Assembly (NCBI RefSeq): GCF_001652275.1
Contig: NZ_LVZK01000002.1
Location: forward strand, 62,001-126,000
Direction of reading: 5' to 3'
Length of the DNA: 64,000 nucleotides
Source of the DNA: Peptidiphaga gingivicola
GTDB lineage: Bacteria > Actinomycetota > Actinomycetes > Actinomycetales > Actinomycetaceae
In this document: positions 25,771 through 33,445 of the stretch, one piece after another
Position numbering within the stretch: position 1 is the stretch's first letter
Layout: each line of letters opens with the position of its first letter
Program-made: the position numbers and the translations under genes
The notes under the pieces: model-generated
Databases searched by the model: none
What the model was told of the DNA's origin: nothing
The model's input: only the letters and a program-made list of their open reading frames with translations

Positions 25771-28068
25771 ATGAAGGAAACAAACTACGTTCACGTCGAC
25801 GAGGACCTCCTGAATGCGGTCTCGAACGGCTGGTACCACGCCCCCCACGAAGTGCTGGGCGCCCACGTCGAAGACGGCTGGACAACCATCCGCGTCCTCC
25901 GCCGCCTCGCTGATCGCGTATTCATAGAAACCTCCGAGGGCCGCACCGAGGCCGAGCACGAGTTCAACGGAATCTGGCGGGCCGTCCTAGAGACGGCCGA
26001 AGTCCCCGACTACCGGGTCGTCGCGGTCTACGGCGACGTCGAAGACCGGGGCGACGATCCCTACAGGTTCCTTCCGACCGTCGGAGAGCTCGACCTCTAC
26101 CTGTTCTCGGAGGGCCGCCACGAGCGGCTGTGGGAAGCGCTCGGCTCGCACGTGAAGACCTTCCCCAGCGAACTCGGCGACGTCAGCGGCGTGAGCTTCG
26201 CGGTGTGGGCGCCCAACGCCAAGTCCGTTCGAGTCATCGGCGACTTCAACGGTTGGGACGGCAGCCTGCACGCCATGCGCACGCTCGGCTCGTCGGGAGT
26301 GTGGGAGATCTTCATCCCCGGCGCGCTCGAGGGCCAGAGGTACAAGTACGAGATCCAGTACAACGATCTTTCGTGGCATCAAAAGGCCGACCCAATGGCC
26401 CAGCGCACGGAGGTGCCGCCGTCGACCGCCTCCCTCGTCACGGATTCCCGCCATGAATGGACCGACGACGAATGGATGGCCGAACGCGCCTCGAAGGACC
26501 CCCACGCCGGCCCGCTCTCCGTCTACGAGGTGCATCTGGGAAGCTGGCGGCCCGGGCTGTCCTACCGGGAGATCGCCGAACAGCTCATCGGCCACGTCAA
26601 GTACTGCGGCTTCACCCACGTTGAGTTCATGCCCCTGGCGGAGCACCCCTTCGCCCCCTCCTGGGGCTATCAGGTGACCGGCTACTACGCGCCGACGGCG
26701 CGGTATGGCACCCCCGATGACCTGCGCTACCTCATCGACGAGCTCCACAAGGCCGGAATCGGCGTCATCGTCGACTGGGTCCCCGCCCACTTCCCGAAGG
26801 ACGAGTGGGCCCTTGCGCGCTTCGACGGCACCCCGCTGTACGAGGACCCCAACCCTCTGCGCGGCGAGCATCCTGACTGGGGCACCTTCGTCTTCAACTT
26901 CGGACGCACCGAGGTTCGCAACTTCCTGGTGGCCAACGCCCTGTACTGGCTCCAGGAGTTCCACATCGACGGAATCAGGGTCGACGCCGTCGCCTCCATG
27001 CTCTACCTCGACTACTCTCGCGAGGCCGGACAGTGGCAGCCCAACGTCTTCGGCGGGCGAGAGAACCTCGAAGCGATCTCCTTCATCCAGGAAGCCAACG
27101 CCACCGCCTACAAGACGGTCCCGGGCATCATCATGGCGGCCGAAGAGTCGACGTCCTTCCCGGGCGTGACGGGCATGACCGAATACGGCGGCCTCGGCTT
27201 CGGCCTCAAGTGGAACATGGGGTGGATGAACGACACCCTGCGCTACCTCGAGGAAAAGCCGATCAACCGCTCGTGGCACCACGGCGAAATCACCTTCAGC
27301 CTCGTCTACGCCTTCTCCGAGCAATTCCTCCTGCCGCTCTCCCACGACGAGGTCGTCCACGGCAAGGGATCCCTCTACGCGAAGATGCCGGGCGACGATT
27401 GGCAGAAGCTGGCCGGCGTCCGCGAGCTCCTCGCCTACCAGTGGTCCCATCCCGGCAAGCAGCTGCTGTTCATGGGCCAAGAATTCGCCCAGACCGACGA
27501 ATGGAACGAGGCGATCGGCCTCCAGTGGTGGCTCACGGAGGAGCCTTCCCATGACGGAGTGCTCTCGCTCGTCAAACGCCTCAACGAAGTCTACAAGGAG
27601 CATTCGGCTCTGTGGAGCCAGGATTTCACCTACAAAGGCTTCGAATGGATCGACGGATCCGACGGCAACCACAACGTCATCAGCTATCTTCGCCGCTCCG
27701 CCGACGACGAAGACGTCGTCGTGGTCGTGTGCAACTTCGCTGGAATACCGCACGGCAATTATCGCGTGGGCCTGCCTTCCGGCGGGGGGTGGGAGGAGAT
27801 TCTCAACACCGACGGCCTCGAATACGGCGGCTCCGGCGTCGGCAACTTCGGGGAGGTCAAGGCCGAGGAGGTCAGCTGGAACGGCCGCGACCACTCCGCC
27901 CTCTTGGAACTCCCGCCCTTCGGCGTCATCTACCTGACCCCGAAGGCCGGCCAGAAGCCCGCGAAGAAGGCTGCGGCCAAGGCGAGCAAAACGGCCAAGG
28001 GCTCGAAGGCGTCCGACAAGAAACCCGCGGCAAAAGAGGACGAGCCCAAGAAGAGCGCGAAAGCGTAA
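25771..28068 (+). CDS. glgB: 1,4-alpha-glucan branching enzyme
   Basis: 765-aa GH13_9 enzyme that makes alpha-1,6 branches, the final step of the GlgE pathway. An N-terminal beta domain, a CBM48 (around W-A-P-N-A-K-S-V-R) and the barrel with D-W-V-P-A-H-F, nucleophile G-I-R-V-D-A-V, acid A-A-E-E-S-T and L-S-H-D-E-V are intact. Residues 726-765 are an extra Lys/Ala-rich tail after the normal end of the beta-sandwich. The ATG at 25771 has GGAGAG 7 nt upstream; the ATG at 25756 lacks a site. The 224-bp gap before it holds no gene that I can see. Confidence 0.95.
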   Translation: MKETNYVHVDEDLLNAVSNGWYHAPHEVLGAHVEDGWTTIRVLRRLADRVFIETSEGRTEAEHEFNGIWRAVLETAEVPDYRVVAVYGDVEDRGDDPYRFLPTVGELDLYLFSEGRHERLWEALGSHVKTFPSELGDVSGVSFAVWAPNAKSVRVIGDFNGWDGSLHAMRTLGSSGVWEIFIPGALEGQRYKYEIQYNDLSWHQKADPMAQRTEVPPSTASLVTDSRHEWTDDEWMAERASKDPHAGPLSVYEVHLGSWRPGLSYREIAEQLIGHVKYCGFTHVEFMPLAEHPFAPSWGYQVTGYYAPTARYGTPDDLRYLIDELHKAGIGVIVDWVPAHFPKDEWALARFDGTPLYEDPNPLRGEHPDWGTFVFNFGRTEVRNFLVANALYWLQEFHIDGIRVDAVASMLYLDYSREAGQWQPNVFGGRENLEAISFIQEANATAYKTVPGIIMAAEESTSFPGVTGMTEYGGLGFGLKWNMGWMNDTLRYLEEKPINRSWHHGEITFSLVYAFSEQFLLPLSHDEVVHGKGSLYAKMPGDDWQKLAGVRELLAYQWSHPGKQLLFMGQEFAQTDEWNEAIGLQWWLTEEPSHDGVLSLVKRLNEVYKEHSALWSQDFTYKGFEWIDGSDGNHNVISYLRRSADDEDVVVVVCNFAGIPHGNYRVGLPSGGGWEEILNTDGLEYGGSGVGNFGEVKAEEVSWNGRDHSALLELPPFGVIYLTPKAGQKPAKKAAAKASKTAKGSKASDKKPAAKEDEPKKSAKA

Positions 28069-28213
28069 TCCGGCGCCGGGGCAAGGGCGCTGGCATGGCG
28101 GCGGCGGTGCGGCGTCGCGCTCCGACGGGGTGAAAGCGTCACTCGCCGACGGCGCGACGTCAGCCGTGGGCGGCGCGGAAGCCTCGCCTTCAAACACGGC
28201 TATGCCGCGAGGC

Positions 28214-28247
28214 GCTGGCTGCGGTCGGTCAACTGGCCGCAGCCAGC
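28214..28247 (+). terminator. Hairpin behind glgB, possible terminator
   Basis: GCTGGCTGCGG (28214-28224) pairs with CCGCAGCCAGC (28237-28247) over a 12-nt loop. It is followed by an AT-rich region but no immediate T-tract. Confidence 0.4.
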
Positions 28248-28578
28248 ACCGGTAAAGGCGCAAAATCACGCAAGATCGGAATGAGGAACGTCCTTTTATA
28301 TAAAAGTTACCATTTTTGATGTTCGCAATATGAAAAGAAATTTTTAAAGATTAAAAACACTCATTACACGATCAAATGCATACGCCGCGTGTTCTGAGCG
28401 TGCCTCGCGAACGGCCGCCTCCGACGGTGAAAGGACGCTTCCAACGGCTGACGACGGCCGCCGTCAGCTGCGGAATTTCGCACGGATATGCTAGGGCCCC
28501 ACATGTGGCGGTAAACTGGCGAGCAGAACGGCGTCGGCGCATCGGCGTCGGCACATCGATTTGGCGTATTGACGTCGG

Positions 28579-28590
28579 CACGTCGACGTG
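28579..28590. promoter_or_regulatory. Palindrome upstream of the LacI gene, candidate operator
   Basis: CACGTCGACGTG is a perfect 12-bp palindrome with a central CG, flanked by GACGT on the left and ACGTC on the right. It lies 41 bp before the lacI-type start. LacI-family operators are typically CG-centred palindromes, so autoregulation is plausible. Confidence 0.4.
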
Positions 28591-28631
28591 ACGTCTCAAG
28601 ACGAGGGGCGGAGTTGCCCCCGGGGGTGAGC

Positions 28632-29639
28632 ATGGCGGATCGCATCCGGCTTTCGGATCTGGCTCGGCAGGCGGGGGTATCGACCGCAACGGTTTCTCGC
28701 GTTCTCAACGGGAAAGAAACCGTCGCTCCCGCCACTCGGCAGGCCGTCCTGACGGCGCTCGACCTTCTCGGGTACGAACGGCCAGAGAAGCTGCGAGAGC
28801 ATCCGGGAGGCAGGATCGGCCTCATTGTGCCGGAACTGACGAATCCGATCTTCCCGATCTTCGCGCAGAACATCGAAACCACGCTGTCCTCCCGCGGCTA
28901 CACGCCCCTGCTGTGCACACAGACGGCAGGGGGCATCACCGAGGACTCCTACGTCGAACTGCTCATAGAGCAGCACGTCGCGGGGATCGTCTTCATCTCC
29001 GGCCTGCACGCCGACTCGATGGCCTCCGTGGGCCGGTACGCGCGTCTGACGCAGATCGGCCTGCCGTACGTCACGGTCAACGGCCCCAACCCGGAAATCG
29101 CGACGGCGGATTTCTCCACCGACACCGTCGACGCCGTGACGCAATGCGTGCGCCACCTCGTCTCGCTCGGCCACACCGCGATCGGCCTGGCAATGGGGCC
29201 GGAGCGTTTCATCCCCTCCCAATTGAAGGTCAAGGGCTTCGTGAGCGCCATGAACGCCCTCGCGCCCGGTGCGCCCGCTCCGGTCGTCCACACCCTCTAC
29301 ACGGTCGAAGGCGGCCAGAGCGCCGCCCGAGCGCTTCTGGCCGACGGCTGCACAGCCATCGTCTGCGGCAGCGACATCATGGCGCTCGGCGTGATTCGCC
29401 AATGCGCCTCCCAGGGGCTCTCGGTGCCCGAGGACGTCTCCGTCGTCGGCTTCGACGACTCCCCGCTCATGGCCTTCTCCGCCCCTCCCCTGACCACTAT
29501 CCGACAGCCCGTGAGGGCCATTTGCGAGGGCGCCGTCTCCTCCCTCATGGCCCTTGTCTCCAGCAGCGAGACGCCGACGTCGATGGAGTTCCACGGCGAG
29601 CTCATCGTCCGCGAATCGACTGCGCCTCACAGGACGTGA
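28632..29639 (+). CDS. LacI-family transcriptional regulator of alpha-glucoside use
   Basis: 335-aa repressor. The N-terminal helix-turn-helix reads R-L-S-D-L-A-R-Q-A-G-V-S-T-A-T-V-S-R-V-L-N (residues 5-25), followed by a periplasmic-binding-protein-like sugar domain (about 60-330) with the usual V-V-G-F-D-D-S. The ATG at 28632 has GGGGGTGAG upstream; the frame extends to 28569 but without a site and across the palindrome. The alpha-glucosidase gene starts 5 bp after its stop, so the regulator probably responds to a maltose- or isomaltose-type sugar. Confidence 0.9.
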   Translation: MADRIRLSDLARQAGVSTATVSRVLNGKETVAPATRQAVLTALDLLGYERPEKLREHPGGRIGLIVPELTNPIFPIFAQNIETTLSSRGYTPLLCTQTAGGITEDSYVELLIEQHVAGIVFISGLHADSMASVGRYARLTQIGLPYVTVNGPNPEIATADFSTDTVDAVTQCVRHLVSLGHTAIGLAMGPERFIPSQLKVKGFVSAMNALAPGAPAPVVHTLYTVEGGQSAARALLADGCTAIVCGSDIMALGVIRQCASQGLSVPEDVSVVGFDDSPLMAFSAPPLTTIRQPVRAICEGAVSSLMALVSSSETPTSMEFHGELIVRESTAPHRT

Positions 29640-29644
29640 CAACC

Positions 29645-31513
29645 ATGCTTCTCCACACCCCCACAGCGCCGGGCCTATGGTGGCGAGACGCCGTCATCTA
29701 CCAGATCTACCCGCGCTCTTTCGCCTCCTCGGGCGGGCCGATCGGCGACATCCCCGGGGCGATCTCTCGATTGGACCACCTGGCGCGCCTCGGCGTCGAC
29801 GCCGTCTGGCTCAGCCCCTTTTATCGAAGCCCGCAGCGCGACGCCGGATACGACGTTGAGGACTACAGGGACATCGACCCCGTCTTCGGCACGATGGACG
29901 ACGTCGACGCCCTCATCGCACGCGCGCATTCGCTCGGGCTGCGCATAATCTTCGACATCGTGCCCAACCACACGAGCGACCGCCACGTCTGGTTCAGGCA
30001 GGCCCTCGAGGCCGGACCGGGCTCGCCCGAGCGCGAGCGCTACTGGTTCCGGCCGGCGCCCAACAACTGGCGCTCGGTCTTCGGCGGAGGGGCGTGGACA
30101 CGGGTATGCGACCGGGAGGACGCGCCCGGGTCGCCGTGGGAAAGCGACGCCTCCTGGTACCTCCACCTCTTCGACTCCTCCCAGCCCGACCTCAACTGGT
30201 CCAATCCGGAGGTTCAGGCCGAATTTCGCGACATTTTGAGGTTTTGGCTGAGGCGCGGCGTCGACGGCTTTCGCGTCGACGTCGCCCACGGGCTCGTCAA
30301 GGACCCCGCCCTTCCGAATTGGGGGCGCACGGCCGCGATTGTCGAAGGAGAAAAGACGAAGGAGAGGAACGAGGCCGCGCCGATGTGGAATCTCGACGGC
30401 GTGCACGACATCTACAGGCAGTGGCGGAAGGTTCTCGACGAATTCGGCCCGGACCGGATGCTCGTGGCCGAAGCGTGGGTCTCCCCCGCCTCGGCGATCG
30501 CGAAATACGTTCGCGCCGACGAGATGAGCCAGTCCTTCAACTTCGAATTCCTCGCCTCGGCGTGGACCGCCGACCGCATGAGAACCGTCATAGCCGATTC
30601 TCTGCGGAACATGGACGCCGTCGGCGCGACTGCCACATGGGTGCTGTCCAACCACGACGTCATCCGAGCGACCGCCCGCTTGGGGCTTCCCGACGCCGGC
30701 AACTACCCGAAGGGCATCAAGGAGGGCGACCCGCTCCCCGACGAAGTCGGGCACAGGCGCGCACTGGCCGCGCACGCACTCATGTCGGCGCTGCCCGGCT
30801 CGGCCTACATTTGGCAGGGCGAGGAGCTCAACCTTCCCGAGCACATGGCCCTTCCAGACGAGCTGCGCGAAGACCCGGCCTACTTCCGCACGAAGGGCGA
30901 GGAGACGGGGCGCGACGGATGCAGGGTGCCCTTGCCGTGGGAGGCCGACTCGCCCGCCTTCGGTTTCTCCCCCGACGGGAAGTCCTGGCTGCCCCAGCCG
31001 CCCGAGTGGAAGGAGTACGCGGTGGACCGCGAATCGGCCGACCCGCGCTCGCCCCTCAACCTCTTTCGCCGGATGTACGCGCTGCGGCGCGAGCTGCGGC
31101 TCGGCTGCGGCGGGCTCGTCGACGTCACGGACGACCTCGCCGCGGACAGCCGCGGCTTGGCTTTCCTCAACACGCCCGCTGCGTCCCTCAACACGCCCGC
31201 TCCGACGGAAGGAGGGGACGCCGCCCATAAGGAGCCGCGCAACGACCGGCGCGAGCGCGGCCTCGAAGGGCACGCCGGCCTCGAAGGGGGCGTCGACCTT
31301 GAAGGGCACGCCGGCCTCGAAGAGGGGCGCAACCGCGTTTCAGGCGGAGTCGACGAGGCCTCAAGGGAGCCTCGCAGCGAGGTCCTCGTCATCACGGCAT
31401 TCGACGAGCCGGTCCGAATCCCCGAGGGATGGCGGCCGATTCTCTGCTCGACCGACGAAGCCCTCGACGGATCCGTCCCCGCAGACGCCACGGCGTGGTT
31501 TGAGAGAGCCTAG
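29645..31513 (+). CDS. GH13 alpha-glucosidase (oligo-1,6-glucosidase-like)
   Basis: 622-aa cytoplasmic glucosidase that releases glucose from short alpha-glucosides. Motifs in order: W-W-R-D-A-V-I-Y-Q-I-Y-P-R-S-F, D-I-V-P-N-H-T-S, nucleophile G-F-R-V-D-V-A-H-G, acid V-A-E-A-W-V and W-V-L-S-N-H-D-V, which fits the actinobacterial GH13_30 type better than trehalose synthase. Residues ~507-575 are a low-complexity insertion made of repeats in the C-terminal beta domain; the final strands resume after it. The gene is in an operon with the upstream LacI gene and overlaps the convergent ybbN-like gene by 4 bp. Confidence 0.9.
   Translation: MLLHTPTAPGLWWRDAVIYQIYPRSFASSGGPIGDIPGAISRLDHLARLGVDAVWLSPFYRSPQRDAGYDVEDYRDIDPVFGTMDDVDALIARAHSLGLRIIFDIVPNHTSDRHVWFRQALEAGPGSPERERYWFRPAPNNWRSVFGGGAWTRVCDREDAPGSPWESDASWYLHLFDSSQPDLNWSNPEVQAEFRDILRFWLRRGVDGFRVDVAHGLVKDPALPNWGRTAAIVEGEKTKERNEAAPMWNLDGVHDIYRQWRKVLDEFGPDRMLVAEAWVSPASAIAKYVRADEMSQSFNFEFLASAWTADRMRTVIADSLRNMDAVGATATWVLSNHDVIRATARLGLPDAGNYPKGIKEGDPLPDEVGHRRALAAHALMSALPGSAYIWQGEELNLPEHMALPDELREDPAYFRTKGEETGRDGCRVPLPWEADSPAFGFSPDGKSWLPQPPEWKEYAVDRESADPRSPLNLFRRMYALRRELRLGCGGLVDVTDDLAADSRGLAFLNTPAASLNTPAPTEGGDAAHKEPRNDRRERGLEGHAGLEGGVDLEGHAGLEEGRNRVSGGVDEASREPRSEVLVITAFDEPVRIPEGWRPILCSTDEALDGSVPADATAWFERA
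31166..31330. repeat. Coding minisatellites inside the alpha-glucosidase gene
   Basis: Two arrays. CTCAACACGCCCGCT occurs at 31166-31180 and 31187-31201 (period 21 bp). Four 18-bp units at 31259-31330 encode G-L-E-G-H-A, G-L-E-G-G-V, D-L-E-G-H-A and G-L-E-E-G-R. All periods are multiples of three, so the frame is kept. Confidence 0.75.
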
Positions 31514-32412
31514 AAGAGGACGCTCGCCAGAGCCTTTCTCGCCTGCGAAACGAGGGGGTCGGAGGCGCCGACCGCCTGGAAGAGGTCGAGCAGCCGTTCC
31601 CTGAGCTTTTCGCGCTCCTCGCCCGCCGTCGCCTGGACCGCCGCGATGAGGCGCGTGAAAGCGGCGTCCGGCCGGCCGTAGGCCACTTCGACGTCGGCGG
31701 CCGCGAGCTGGGCTTCGACGTCCCCCTGCGGCGCCTCGTTCGCCGATTCGATCGCGGCGAGCGGCTCGCTCACCTCGCCGACCCTGAGCATGAGACGCGC
31801 TTGGGCCAGGCCCCGCTTAAGGTCGTCGTTTCCGGGCTCCTCCTTGAGGGCGAGCCTGAACTCTTCCTCCGCTTTGGCAAAATCACGCGCCTCGAGGGCG
31901 GCGAGCCCCGCCGCGTGATGCGCGCTGAGGGCCGGCTCGGCCGGCGCCTGCGCGCCGTCGAGCCTTCCCGTGATGCCGTATTGCGCGGCCGCCGCGAGCA
32001 GCTGATCGATGAGGGGACCCAGCTCGGCCTCGGCGGGCGCCCCCTCGAACAGCGGAAGCGGCTGGCCCTGGAGCAACGCCACCGCCGCGGGAATGCGGCT
32101 GACCCTGAACGCCTGAACGATTTCCGGCGCCGCATCGACGTCGACCTTGGCCAGCTGGAAGCTTCCCGCGGACTTGACGGCGAGGCTCTCCAAGCGGGCG
32201 GCCAGCGCGGTCGATTCCTCCGAGCGCGCGGCGGAGAAGACGGCGACGACCGGCACGCGGGCCGAAGTCTCCAGAATGCTCTGAAGGTTGGCTGCGGTCG
32301 CTTCCACCGAGAAGGGGCCGGGAACCGCGTCCCCGCCTGCGGAAGTCGCTCCGGAGGCCGAGCCCGCGGCCGCGAGATCGATGGCACCGTACATGGACAA
32401 TGGCTGAGACAT
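31510..32412 (-). CDS. YbbN/CnoX-like thioredoxin-TPR protein
   Basis: 300 aa. A thioredoxin-like domain (about residues 35-145) contains V-V-A-V-F-S-A-A-R-S-E-E-S, where the redox cysteines would be, so it has lost the C-x-x-C pair. The cis-proline I-P-A is kept. C-terminal TPR-like helices (about 165-300) follow. This layout matches actinobacterial YbbN/CnoX relatives, which act as holdase or co-chaperone proteins. GAGG ahead of the ATG at 32412 supports the start. Confidence 0.8.
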   Translation of the reverse strand: MSQPLSMYGAIDLAAAGSASGATSAGGDAVPGPFSVEATAANLQSILETSARVPVVAVFSAARSEESTALAARLESLAVKSAGSFQLAKVDVDAAPEIVQAFRVSRIPAAVALLQGQPLPLFEGAPAEAELGPLIDQLLAAAAQYGITGRLDGAQAPAEPALSAHHAAGLAALEARDFAKAEEEFRLALKEEPGNDDLKRGLAQARLMLRVGEVSEPLAAIESANEAPQGDVEAQLAAADVEVAYGRPDAAFTRLIAAVQATAGEEREKLRERLLDLFQAVGASDPLVSQARKALASVLF

Positions 32413-32419
32413 TTCTACC

Positions 32420-33445
32420 TCACTGAACTTGTGCGCCCAGCATGACGTCGTCGCTCGATCCGATCACGCTGATCGTCTTGTCTTTGGACTTCGCGGCGGG
32501 AACCCTGAACGCCACCAAACGCGTGTTGGAGGTGGTCAGCGTCTTCCCGTCGAGTGTGACTTTGCCCTCTGCTTTGCCGCTTGCGATGCTTCCCGCCTTG
32601 TCGCCGACGGTCACCGTGTGCTGGGAGTCCGAGGAGATCGTCGTGAAGTAGTTCAGCTGCGCGACGACGACGGCGCCGCCGTCAGACGTGCGCATGGCCA
32701 CAGGCCCCTCGTTGCCGACGGCGAAGGTCATCGTCGACTTGCCCGCTCCATTGACCGCGGCCGCATTTTTGTCCGCAGTCTTCTTGAGCTCTTGGCGCAG
32801 GGCGTCTTGCGAGAAGGTCAGCCCCTGGGCATCGCTGCCGGTCTTGTTGAGGTTGACGTATGCCTCGATCGTCTTCTTCGGGCTGGCGGCAAGGCCCTTG
32901 TCCGACTCGGCGGCGACTGTTTCGGCGCCCGTCTTTCCTCCCTCGACGGAAGGGAACTCCGCACCGGGGAAAAGCCGCAGGCTTCCCCACAGCTTCCAGT
33001 TCTCGCGCGCCTTTCCCTGGGCGAAGACGTCCATCGTCGGGAGGTTGTTCCCCTTCAACGGATCCATGACCGTCATCGCCAGCCGCGGATAGCCCTTGGA
33101 GCTGGAGATCGCGACCCGGTTTTTCGTGACCTCGGTGGCCAACTCGGGGAATTTGTAGGAGTCCCCGAGGAGCCGTTTCGTGTTGTACTGAGCCTGGCGG
33201 ATGACCGTCATGGGGCCCGTCGTCGTCGCTCCGAGTTTGTCCGTGCTCTGATCCTTGTCGGTGGCGTTGACGGCCTCGAGAACCCGCTTCGAGACCTTCA
33301 TGAAGTTCTCGACCGACGTGGCCGGACGCGAGGTCGACTTGGCCGCCGTCGGCTTGGGCACGGGCGGCTCCGATTCCCCGCATCCGGCCAAGGCCCCCGC
33401 GGCCAGGGCGGCCGCCAGGGCGAGGCCCATTCCTTTCTTAAGCAT
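32420..33445 (-). CDS. Predicted lipoprotein, uncharacterised
   Basis: 341 aa. A type II signal peptide with lipobox L-A-G-C ends near residue 21; the mature protein is a ~320-residue extracytoplasmic domain, Lys/Thr/Ser-rich, with no motif I can assign. The ATG at 33445 is chosen because GGAGG lies 6 nt upstream; an ATG at 33451 would directly abut that site. It overlaps the upstream gene by 8 bp and is clearly in an operon with it, so the two products probably work together at the cell surface. Confidence 0.75.
   Translation of the reverse strand: MLKKGMGLALAAALAAGALAGCGESEPPVPKPTAAKSTSRPATSVENFMKVSKRVLEAVNATDKDQSTDKLGATTTGPMTVIRQAQYNTKRLLGDSYKFPELATEVTKNRVAISSSKGYPRLAMTVMDPLKGNNLPTMDVFAQGKARENWKLWGSLRLFPGAEFPSVEGGKTGAETVAAESDKGLAASPKKTIEAYVNLNKTGSDAQGLTFSQDALRQELKKTADKNAAAVNGAGKSTMTFAVGNEGPVAMRTSDGGAVVVAQLNYFTTISSDSQHTVTVGDKAGSIASGKAEGKVTLDGKTLTTSNTRLVAFRVPAAKSKDKTISVIGSSDDVMLGAQVQ

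Larger units (their letters stand above)
28069..28631. other. Intergenic region between glgB and the LacI gene
   Basis: 563 bp with no convincing gene. It contains the hairpin at 28214-28247, an unusually AT-rich block (about 28290-28375, including TTTTATATAAAAG) that stands out in this GC-rich DNA and could be a promoter or bent DNA, and a palindrome at 28579-28590. Confidence 0.5.

Noticed and set aside
25987-28269. 760-codon minus-strand frame opposite glgB
   Set aside because: Antisense shadow of a complete branching enzyme with no recognisable domain.
29645-31513. Trehalose synthase (TreS)
   Set aside because: The W-V-L-S-N-H-D-V segment and the LacI partner fit an alpha-glucosidase better; no fused maltokinase domain is present.
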